Both the position numbers and the translations under genes were made by a program. This document shows positions 55,126-64,000 of a stretch of 64,000 nt of DNA, piece after piece. Source of the DNA: Asterella californica (Eukaryota > Streptophyta > Marchantiopsida > Marchantiales > Aytoniaceae); the NCBI GenBank assembly GCA_036924285.1, contig JAYKYS010000008.1, forward strand, positions 12,323,001-12,387,000, in the 5' to 3' direction. The number at the start of each line of letters is the position of its first letter. Positions within the stretch are counted from its first letter, which is position 1. The notes below the pieces were generated by a model that saw only the letters and a list, made by a program, of their open reading frames with translations, ran no database searches and had not been told where the DNA came from.

Positions 55126-57494
55126 GTGAAGGAGAGTGGACGGATGCTCTTGAGGCTACGGGTATACGATGATGGGTAAGGATGGCTTACAGAGGAGAAG
55201 CCATTGCTGAAGGTAATTATGTTTGAGAGGTTGTGAAAGTTTACATGTGATTAGCGTTGGGAGGATGAGGCTTGGGAAGTTGTAAAGGTTTTCAGAAGAA
55301 AAAATCAAGGAGGATAATGTTTGAAGAGGATACCATTGTACAACGAGATAATGATGGTTGCGTTTGAGGATTTTGGTTGCGGTAATGTGATTTGTTTTTT
55401 TTCAGAAAACAAAAGAGAAAAGAGAAATACGTACAATGACATTACAGACTTGAGGTTGAGGGTTACAGTCAAGATATGTGATGATGATTGGGAACATGGG
55501 TGATGTCTACTACGACACTTGGGTCAGAAACCTCGACGTTGAGGTTCAACTAGGTGGATGGGAGGCGTTTCTATGATATGATGGTTCACTCTTTCTATGT
55601 CTTCGGACGAATATTGAAAGATGTGTAGATCTAGAGGGGGTGATTGGATGGAAAGTTGAAGAAGAAAGTCGATGAGCATGGATCCAGAGAAGATCATGAC
55701 AAGGAAAATGCGAGGTTCCTGACTGTGGAGATGTATTGTGCTGAACAGAGACAAGAAAGAGACAAACACACACGAAAACGAACGTCACAATGTATACCAA
55801 CTCTCAATGTACATACACTGCCGGTTCTTTCTCCCTAAGAACACAAAACTAAGAAACAGATCAGAGCGGTCTGTAATGTACTTCAAAACCTTTGAATCAC
55901 AACCCAGACCCCTGAACCCCCTGAATCACAACCCAGACCCAAAACCATCGATGCGTAGCTCAAAGTAAGAGAAACTTCTCTTTGCTAACAAAAACAGCTG
56001 CACCAGCATCACACGATTCAAACCCAAGTCCAAACAGCATCCATGTACAAGCTCCTAGCTAAAGCTAGCTATCACAAGTTGTACAGAACCAACCAGAACT
56101 CTAAGGAACTTCAAAAGACAAAACCCGTAGCGAAGAAACAAAAAAAGATCTATCTGAGAACTTTCTTCTTTCGTCAAACGGTCTTCAGATGTCGATAGGG
56201 TCTTCTTCCTTGACTCCGTTGGCCCAGAAAACCTTCAGATCTGACTCCCAACAGCCGAGATATCTCCGATTTTCGGTCGCAGATGGCTGAACTTTCCAAA
56301 ACTCCTCCCTGCGACTTAAAACCGCACACACCGCTCAAACGGATCGCCTGATCTGATATCCGTCTTCTTTGATAGGTAGATCTAGCTATCCTAAACGCAA
56401 CGAGACTCCAAACAAGTCTTTTGGAGTTCCCTTTGCAAAACCACGCAAGAAATTTGGTCGTAAGTTGCAAAAAACTGATAAATCGCTCCCTGCGGCTCAA
56501 AATCGCTCACCATACCTAAAACAACAATCTAATCCACACATGGTCTTCTCCTCTGCATAGATGAAGACTCCCTGATCGCATAGGCACCAAGAACGAAGAG
56601 CTTGGCTCACCGATCGCAAAGAACAATCTAATCTCAGGTCGTAGGCGAACAAAAATCTGACGTAAGCGCTTCTCTGCGAGTCAATTTCACTCAGAACTCC
56701 CAAACCGTCCGATGAACTTCGTATCGTCTTCAATTTCCTGAAGAACTCGTTGTTCTGATCCCGATGGATCCAAAGACAGCAAGTTTGGACTCCGGAACGG
56801 TCCGAACGGTCCAACTCTCCTTCACAGGTCACTGAAGCTCTCCAAATTCTCTTCCTACGTCTCAATTTTTTCTCATTTTTTCCAGAACACATCCCCTGAT
56901 CCGTCTCTTCAAGAACCGTCTTAACCCACACGTAGCATGTATAGATCTGAACCCAATGACACCTTGCGCGCATGCATTGGACTTCTCAATTCTCTAAAAC
57001 GTCCACCGACAGGTTGCAAGAACAAACTAACTCTTTAAGCAGCCCCCTTATGTCAGTCACAGTACGTACCAATTTTCTCCAATAATCAGGAAACATGCCC
57101 CTTGCGTCCTTAGTATAGCGCCTGGAGCTGTAAATACCTAGTCAGCAAAAGTAAACTAGGATCTAACTTGATTTATCCATCTTTTGAGTCTCGTAACTTC
57201 TCCACTATGCGTCCAAATGAAGTAGACAAAGTGCTTATGAAAAGCTGACAATGAGCTCTACCCATTGATGCGATGAAAGTGAAGATCCAAAGTTGTGCCA
57301 AAAGCTCGTAAGCTGGGGCCTAGCTTGCTTTTCCCATGAGTGTCTTTGGAGCGACAAGCATCGAAGTCTGAATTTCATGTAGGAGCCGGTCCACGACACG
57401 ACATCATCTAGAACCGAGGTCGTAAATATTTGGCATGGATATTTTTGATTCTTGTTATAACAAGCATCTAACACTAAGTTGTTCTTGACAATAG

Positions 57495-58256
57495 GATATA
57501 TCTCGAGAAGCACCAGGTGCAGAAAAAGCTCTACAGAATGTTTGGAGGTTGCTTTCCCAGCTCTCCCACCGAACAACAGCCATTGGGTCCATAACTGATA
57601 TTCTTCTACATAATGCTGGTATGTAATGGAAAGAAATATTCTGCGACATATGCAATCAGTCTCTAGCATGCTCTCTCTCTCTCTCTTGCGACATTGGCAT
57701 ATATATAGTACATTTTGCATAACTATTTCTAAGTTCATCTTGCAAATATTTCACTCTGATATTTCGATGAATAACTACTCAATAACTGAACATTGGGTCC
57801 AAAAAATTTGACTTTGATGCTGCTCTAAACCACATCACAAGATGTCCCAGGCAGGTATGAACAAGCTCACACACTGTAACTCAAATTATTCCACTATGCT
57901 TTCCACGTTGAGCTCGTACTCGCCAAGGACATCGATTTGACATCACCTTTGGTTGGGATCTGCCACTATCACGAAAGGTGAGTTTCGCTGCGATCAGATA
58001 CCTCATACGTTCTTCCGCTCGACCATTTGGTCTAAATACATTCGATCTCTGGGAGTTAGACCCTCCTTGGACTTCTGGAGCCATGATGCATCTACATCGA
58101 CTATAGCATCTTTGCTTGAATTCGATAAAGTCCCTCGATTCATATAATGATTCTTCGTAATTTCTTCCAGGTGGGAAACCAGAGCCTTCAACAATAGTTT
58201 CGGAAGACTACTTTTTGCATTTACAGCCGACCCGTACTTACACACTTGAATCTTAA
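57495..58256 (+). CDS. last two exons of an unrecognised host gene
   Basis: Exon 57495-57618 follows an acceptor (TTGACAATAG) and ends at a GTATGT donor. Exon 58171-58256 follows TTTCTTCCAG and ends with TAA. The junction splits one codon (phase 1, G|GT) and the joined frame is open. Exon A reads DISREAPGAEKALQNVWRLL, SQLSHRTTAIGSITDILLHN; exon B reads GKPEPSTIVSEDYFLHLQ and ends TYTLES. The codons look natural and both splice sites are standard, so I take it as real, but I do not recognise the family. Upstream exons are cut off or lie beyond the transposon that ends at 57402, which seems to sit in the intron before exon A. Confidence 0.5.
57669..57686 (+). repeat. CT microsatellite
   Basis: A short run of CT dinucleotides inside the 552-bp intron of the gene above. 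Confidence 0.8.
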
Positions 58257-59164
58257 ACCACTAGGGACGGTACTTAAACGGTGGGATATACCACCGCTAA
58301 TCATTTTAGTCGTGATCTAAACAGGTTTAGTACACTCGAGATAGCCCACCAAAACTGCGCAAGGCTGGTTTGTAATCATTATTGAACTAAAACGACTGAT
58401 CTACCCCTTGAAAAAAAGAGTAGTTCAAGACCTACCTTTTGAGCCCTTGATGAGTTCCAATGGATATCTACAGGCTGAGCAACAATTGATCTAATCTGAA
58501 ATCAATCTCAGTCAATCAAGAAGAATATTCCAATTTTTTGAATTTTGAAATGTTCTTTTACAAAACTACTGCACGTTAGAAAAGACAAACCGAAAAGGAC
58601 AAGAACATCAGAGCCACTTACGGTTTGATCGAGACCTCCCGCCTGAACTCAGGGGAAGCCGATGGGCGGCTTGATCCCCGCGTCGCGAAAATAGGCTGCT
58701 GGTGGATGTCGTTTCCGGCTGCCAGAAATAGATTTCCGGCAGCAGCCACTCCTGACGTGCGGACGTCAAGAGTGGCTGGCGGCCAATCCTCCAGCTCCTG
58801 TCAGGCACAATTCGGCGCTGACAGGAGCTTGATCTCCTTGGAGGAGGAGGGCTTGGATGTGCCCTCCTCTCTAGGTCTCGCCTCCTTCCTTTTCGCTTCT
58901 ATTTTTCTGTGGATACTTTCTTCTTTGTATCTTCCTTTGGGTCTTTTAGTCTCCTTTTCCTCTCGTTTTTTGCAACTTAGCTAAAGGTTTGTTTGTTGGG
59001 TCTTTTTGCCTTAGGATTTATTAGGCAGATAGAGACGATATTTTTTTCTAAGCTAAGTAAAATTTAGGTCAGGCTTTGTATTTGTATTGTTCACTTACAA
59101 ATACTTGGTTGGACCTCCGGACGGATAGGACTGATTACTACTGAGCTTTACATTTCTTATTAGC
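58257..59164. other. intergenic sequence with three hairpins
   Basis: Downstream of the host gene and upstream of the transposase gene. Besides the hairpins at 58714-58828, an AT-rich leader-like stretch precedes the ATG at 59165. Confidence 0.4.
58714..58828. repeat. three adjacent short hairpins
   Basis: CTGCCAGAAAT/ATTTCCGGCAG (10 of 11 paired); CAGCCACTCCTGACGT, loop GCGG, ACGTCAAGAGTGGCTG (15 of 16 paired); AGCTCCTGTCA/TGACAGGAGCT (11 of 11, 15-base loop). Three strong stems in 115 bp. Confidence 0.7.
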
Positions 59165-60689
59165 ATGCCACCAAGGGTTCATCCTAGACGTTCCGGAGAC
59201 CGTCATGCACCTAAAGGATGTCCGGAGGTCTCTACGGGTATGGTGAGGGTCCCAGAGAGTTTACTTCCACGTTATGTTCAGTTGATGAGACTGTTAGGAC
59301 CTACAGCCGGGCACGCTGCCTTGTTTAGGTTTCTTTTCTCCACCGCAGATGCTAGAATAGATCAGATGGTCAGGGAGGCTGAAGTCTTATCCACAGATCC
59401 AGATGTAATCCCAGAGGAGGGTGTTCTGGAGGTAGATGCTGCAAAGGCGGACGATGGAGAGTTCGACGCTGATCCGTTAGTCTTACACGCTCTTGGCGTC
59501 CATTCGATCTTGACTCAGGTACATTGTTTTCCACGTTGAGTGCATGTTTATCTGAATTGTTTTCAAGAGCTTGTGTTAATTATTCCTATTATTGTTATTT
59601 AGGATGGAGGGAGCCTGCCGACACTAGCTGATCAAGTAGTTGACTCCATCGTGTCTTCAGTGCCGGTCACTGAGACCGTGGGGATAGATGATGAGCGTGT
59701 TGTAGGAGCCGAAGTTGATTCCCTCCCCACCTACGGTTTTGTCGCACAGTCTAGGTTGAGAGAGCTCTTCCATCTTTTTAGAGTGAAATGTCCGCACCAT
59801 GGGTGCGAGCACTTCTTTCTATCTCCCATTATCTCGTCCATCCATCAGAGCTGGTCTCTAAAGCTTATCTGTCCAGATCGTCACACCTACGGCTGGAGAT
59901 CCACAGAGATGGAGATGTATAATCATGTCCCTGACATCACTCATAGGCTTTATAGTGCAGCACTATGTGCCGGTTTAGGATTTTCTCAATTAGACTCGGT
60001 GTACAGAGAGGGAGGGTTGGCTCTAGTGTCGAGGACCCATTTCTTTTATTTCCAGAGTGAGAAACATCGTGAGATTGGATGGGTGGAGGTGACGTTGGAC
60101 CAGTGGACAAGACTGAAAGATGAAGTGCAAAGTGAAGTGATGAGGAGACACTTTCCAGACTTGAATGAGTTACCTTCAGAAGGTAAGAACACATCTAGTT
60201 CTTTATTTCTTGTTGACATTGAGAGTTAAATCCTCTTTTCCACTTGATGAATTGTTTAATTTCATGCTCACCTTAGCTGTATTATTTATGCTTTTAATGT
60301 TTAGACAGATATTTTATGTATTTGTAGACGTGATGAACTATTACATTTAGTGTTTATCTTTGTCATATGCTAGGTAATTTTGTCGTGTATGCTGATCTAC
60401 GGTATGATTCTACGAGAAATGGGTATAACAGCACGTGTGCATTCATTGCTGTTCATGACGGACGTGTCATTGAGATGGTGAACATGACACGCGTTGAGAC
60501 CGGCAACAACTCGTGGCTTATAGAGGATCGTGCGTTTGAGATGGTATTCAGCGGTTGATCGCTCGTGGCATTGTGCCCGATGAGGTAGTACACGACGATA
60601 AATCCTCTATGGATGTCATATTGCTTCGTCACGGGATTGTGCCTCAAAAGGATTTATGGCACAAGTGTAAGAACGTTGTCGTGATGTGA
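59165..60689 (+). pseudogene. DDE-type transposase, three exons, frameshifted
   Basis: Exons 59165-59518, 59603-60182 and 60374-60689. Phases agree (0, then 1) and introns have GT-AG ends. Exon 1 is a basic N-terminus (MPPRVHPRRSGDRHA). Exon 2 has a zinc-like pair region (CPHHGC, later ICPDRHTYGWRSTEM) followed by a helical ALCAGLGFSQLD block and SRTHFFYFQ. Exon 3 starts NFVVYADLRYDSTRNGYNS, with the first catalytic Asp, then FIAVHDGRVIEM. A 1-bp shift near 60555 leads into DEVVHDDKSSMDVIL and LWHKCKNVVVM with a stop. The order (C-x-GH-W segment, GLG helix, D-x-R-x-DS strand, later D and a WH-x-KN helix) is that of a large group of eukaryotic DDE transposases also common in animals. The family name is uncertain. 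The final catalytic part is missing. Confidence 0.6.
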
Positions 60690-62076
60690 ATCATTTTACA
60701 TTGTAAATAATTCACCTCTCTGTCAAGCGTTAGTCTCTCTGAGTGAAATTAGAACCTCGGAGAAGTCGACACTGGAGGATGTTATATATTTTTGAGTCTT
60801 AGTAGATTGATTACCATGTAGATGGAGTTAAGGTCATGGGTTGTAATTACATGTCGCCCATGCATGCTTCCTAGCGAGGTTAGGTTATCTTTCGGGATTA
60901 CGTGTCGTTTTACATGTCTTCGCATGTAGTTTAGGGTCTATGCTGGTACTTTAGGGGCTTGACGTGGTAGCCTATGTGCAAAATTAAGTCACCGCGTGGT
61001 TTGGGACACAAAAGGACAGGGGAGTGAAGCTATGAACTCCCATTGGTCCAATTTTGTCTTTGTGTACTGCTAAATTTAGTAGTAGGGGTCTTAAGAGGAG
61101 TTCGAGCATTTGGTGAGGGGACTTCGAAATCTGAGAGCACAGGGAGATAGGGTTCGTCGTGCCAAGCACTGTCAGCGAAATTTTTGATCGATTTGGAGCA
61201 ATAAAGAAGGAGTTATGGCTGATTGAAGTTCGATTTGTGCCAGAATTGCAGCACTTCTGTTGATTTTGGGGTTTTCGATGTCAATCGCAGTAGATTTGAA
61301 AAAATCGCTTCAAACCTTCGAGGTCTCGTTCATTGGCAGCAGGGCTACGACTGTCCCCAAATTTTCATGTCAGTTGAAATTGTGAGTAATTCAGGGCGAC
61401 CGCTGAAGCAGAGGGGGTCCGAAAAGCTCTCAATCTAGAGCACCAACTTCAGAGAGCGAGATCTGGAGTTCTGTGTACAATCAGGAAGCTCCACTTCACA
61501 GGAGTGTTCAGCAAGCTGTTTACTGCAAATCCTGTAAGAATCTTCGAAAGTGATCGAGCCAATTCTCTGTTCTAGGTCGAAATAGCTGTCTGGGTACCAG
61601 AAATTGCCGTAATTTCTCTACTTAGAACGTTTCTGCCCATATCTCGACACTCTGATTTGATCTCAAGCTGAAACTTCGTGTGTATGGTCAGTAGGGCTTC
61701 ACTTACATGTAGGAGGAGTTCTGAAGCCTGAACCATTGTATGTTTCTGATTCTGGACTGTTAAAGTTCGCTGTCTGACCTTATTACTGCTAGTCTGACCT
61801 TATTTTCGCTTCCTGAACATACTGGAGGGTCAATTCGACCTGAGTGAGTGTTTATAGTGTTTCCTTATGATCTGAGGCCTACCTCTGTATAGTAAGAAAC
61901 CCATAGCCTGAAGTCCAACGCTTCCCTGAGTAGATCAAACACAGCCTTCAAGATCATATCACAGCTAGAAGGTTCCGCCCTTCCCAGGAAAACTCTCAAC
62001 TCGGCAATCTGGTGCTTCCACTGAGAGCTCTTGGGGTGATTGATTGAGAAGGTTGAGTTCACTACAAGGAGAAGAG
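60690..62076 (+). other. leader or LTR-like region before the next gag
   Basis: Non-coding. The segment 61150-61860, with many CGA/TTTC-rich short phrases, resembles gypsy LTR or leader sequence. I could not find a second copy, a TG...CA pair or a primer site, so this is a guess from position. Confidence 0.35.
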
Positions 62077-64000
62077 ATGGATCGCAAGAGTGCTGCTGCT
62101 GCTACTTCTACGTCTGCTGCATCTACGTTTACTGCAGCTCCTTCTGTAGCACCAGCGGCTACAGCGACGTCTGCACCTGGTCTGGATACGGCTGAGATTC
62201 TGAAGACACTTGCGGCCCTGGTCCAACAACATCCGATCATTGGAGGGGGTGAGTTGAAGTCTACCAAGGCTTTGCAAGCAATTGTGAATAGATGCGGTAG
62301 ATTTGAAGGTAGAGATATTTCTAGATATCTGCGTGAATACAGAGGAGAGATGGAACTAGTTACAGTTACTGATGCTGAGATGATAGGGAGTTTCGAGTTA
62401 GCTGTAATCCCTGAGTTGCGGGACCAAGTTAGGGATGTACAAAGAAGAAATCTAGGTGTCTGGATGAGTTTTGAGCGAATTCTTCGAGAGGAGTTTCTTG
62501 AAGAAGATTCGGAGAGAGTCACTAGAAGAACGTTTCTAGACTGGGTTGAGCAGCAACCTGGTCGTATGATGAATCTGAATGAGATGCTGAGAGAGTTTGA
62601 TCGGAGATACCGACAACTCTCAACTCTTGAGAGGATAACCTTAGATGCTAGGAAAATCGAGCTTTTCCTGCAAGCTACCGATGATGTTACGGCAGATCGG
62701 TTATGCTTTATGTTGGCTGACCGATCGGCTGAAGGAGGAGTTACTACTGATTGGGGAAGAGTCGAGGATGCTGTTGCCGTACTAACGAGGCAGAGGAAGG
62801 GAAGAGTGGCTGTGGGAGGACGTCCGCTTGCAGAAGTAATCACTCAACCTCGCACTGCTCCTCAAGTACAGCAACCTCCGGCTTTTGCTCCGGCTCCTAG
62901 ACCTGTTGTCCCGACTGCAGTTCCTTTGATGCCAGTTGTGCCAGTTCCTGCACAGAGGGCACCGATTCAGAGACCTGCGGAGAATCATGGAAAACAGAAC
63001 CAGATCGAAGACCTGCATCGGCAGATGAGAGAATTGAAGGTGGAGCTAGCTGGTCTGCAGAGAGAGCAGCCACCGGCGCCTGCCACTGCACGTCCAGGAG
63101 GTGCTCCTGTTCGTAGATGTATCTGGTGTGACAGTCAAGATCATTTCCGAGGGGACTGTCAAGAGCTCACGGCTGCTCTGCGAGATGGTGTGGTTCGCTA
63201 CCAGAATGGTAGGCTGCACCTTTCTTCTACTGGAGAGCCGCTAAGCACGCAGTTTGGACGAGGAGGCATGAGGAGTCTACCTCAGATTACAGCTGCTGCA
63301 ACTGTACATGCATTGATGGCACCACCGGTAAATCCTGATGTATATGCCGGTCACATTGAAGTTTCTTCTAGTCCTACGTTGTTAGATAGGACTACTGAGA
63401 AGAAACCTGTTCAAGTTCCTTCTGAAGTACTGAAGAGAGGAGCTGAGACTATCCGTAGAGTCACAGGGTGGGGTGATCCTGTTGACGCTGCGTCTATCAA
63501 AGCATCCTTGGACGTGGATAGACACGTTCACTGACAGGATGCTTCTGTGGAGGAGAAGAGGCGGCGAGAAGCCTCTGAAACTGATACTGGAGTTCCGGAG
63601 GAGGCTGGAGATAGACGGAGGGTCACAAGGAGACGAGCAGCTCTTCCTGAAGACATTCCTTCTACTTCTGCAGCTCCTCCACCTGCACCGGGTCCGATGG
63701 AGGACGTGCAGAGATCTCAGCAGGAGCCAACGACTGCTGGGAGACGGTTCACTGCCCAAGAGAAGGGGAAAGGACCGGCTTACAAGTTGGCAGCTGATAT
63801 TGAGACTTCAACTGATCTCAAGAGCATCTTGGAGCAGAGAATACTTGACGCGCGAATCGAGTTTTTTCTTCGAGAAGTTCTTGGTATTGCGAAGAGGGAG
63901 TTTCACGAGCTGATCATCGACATCATCAAGCGGAAGAGACAGGTGATGTCTGAACAAGTAGAAAGCCAGATGATAGAGATGGTAGGAGCTTCTGTTAATG
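62077..64000 (+). pseudogene. gag of a third gypsy family, runs off the window, one TGA
   Basis: Start chosen at MDRKSAAAA. Ala/Thr/Pro-rich N-terminus, then a capsid-like helical region (ALQAIVNRCGRFEGRDISRY through DARKIELFLQA), a Pro-rich linker and a zinc knuckle CIWCDSQDHFRGDC (63118-63159, C-x2-C-x4-H-x4-C). TGA at 63532-63534 ends a 485-codon frame. The same frame is open again to the window end and reads on with a basic acidic-Pro linker and the helix QRILDARIEFFLREVLGIA, typical of the stretch before the protease. A nonsense change or a read-through stop are both possible. It is not close to elements 1 and 2. Confidence 0.7.

Larger units (their letters stand above)
52938..57402. mobile_element. 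long inverted-repeat element E2, both ends present
   Basis: The left end GTCGTGTCGTGGACCGG and the right end CCGGTCCACGACACGAC are exact inverses. Similarity runs inward through the 157-bp repeats and about 1 kb more on each side (left arm to about 54900, right arm from about 55700). The centre of about 800 bp holds the gag-linker-like fragment. No transposase ORF. No matching target duplication is visible: the left flank is E0 sequence, the right flank host intron. It is a non-autonomous DNA transposon of unassigned superfamily; MULE or foldback type is possible. Confidence 0.75.

Noticed and set aside
61965..62843. 292-codon minus-strand ORF
   Set aside because: It is the complement of the gag reading frame, with Ser/Leu-rich composition and no domain.
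1..64000. tRNA, rRNA or bacterial operon features
   Set aside because: None was recognised by eye. The primer-site sequences resemble a tRNA end only because they pair with one.

Overview
The window is nuclear DNA of a photosynthetic eukaryote, most likely a streptophyte (green alga, bryophyte or other early-diverging plant). The signs are spliced genes, a chloroplast-to-thylakoid-lumen targeting presequence, plant-type Ty3/gypsy retrotransposons with a tRNA-Asp-like primer site, and plant-type transposases. I cannot name the species. Most of the 64 kb is transposable elements; only three loci look like host genes.  LAYOUT. 351-7414: a Mutator-like element with about 200-bp terminal inverted repeats, a broken minus-strand transposase and a plus-strand ORF resembling the C-terminal OB-fold of replication protein A. 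7415-14300: host-like sequence holding the 5' exons of a putative thylakoid-lumen protein (8139-8803) and a three-helix membrane protein (12059-12655, minus). 15817-17332 (minus): broken, probably spliced gene with HUH-type Rep endonuclease motifs. 17524-19647: 3' end of a gypsy element (integrase plus one LTR).  19648-48851: two related gypsy elements head to tail. Element 1 (19648-32033) is an internally deleted derivative keeping gag and protease. Element 2 (32034-48851) has gag, protease, RT, RNase H and integrase, broken by a few stops and frameshifts. Read as a unit, their LTRs are about 5 kb long and carry a separate reading frame upstream of the likely promoter, in U3. A third, divergent copy of that protein lies in a solo LTR of another family (25639-28807, minus), inserted in element 1 with a perfect 5-bp target duplication.  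48852-57402: nested elements with very long inverted arms and no transposase; their centre carries a fragment resembling a gypsy gag linker. 57495-58256: the last two exons of an unrecognised host gene. 59165-60689: a three-exon, frameshifted DDE-type transposase gene. 60690-64000: leader and gag of another gypsy element running off the window, with one in-frame TGA.  The gypsy genes supply capsid, protease, reverse transcriptase and integrase for RNA-mediated copying. The role of the LTR-encoded protein is unknown and is the most interesting point here. Almost every element gene is damaged, mostly by nonsense transitions and frameshifts, so the region looks like silenced, decaying repeat DNA around sparse host genes.
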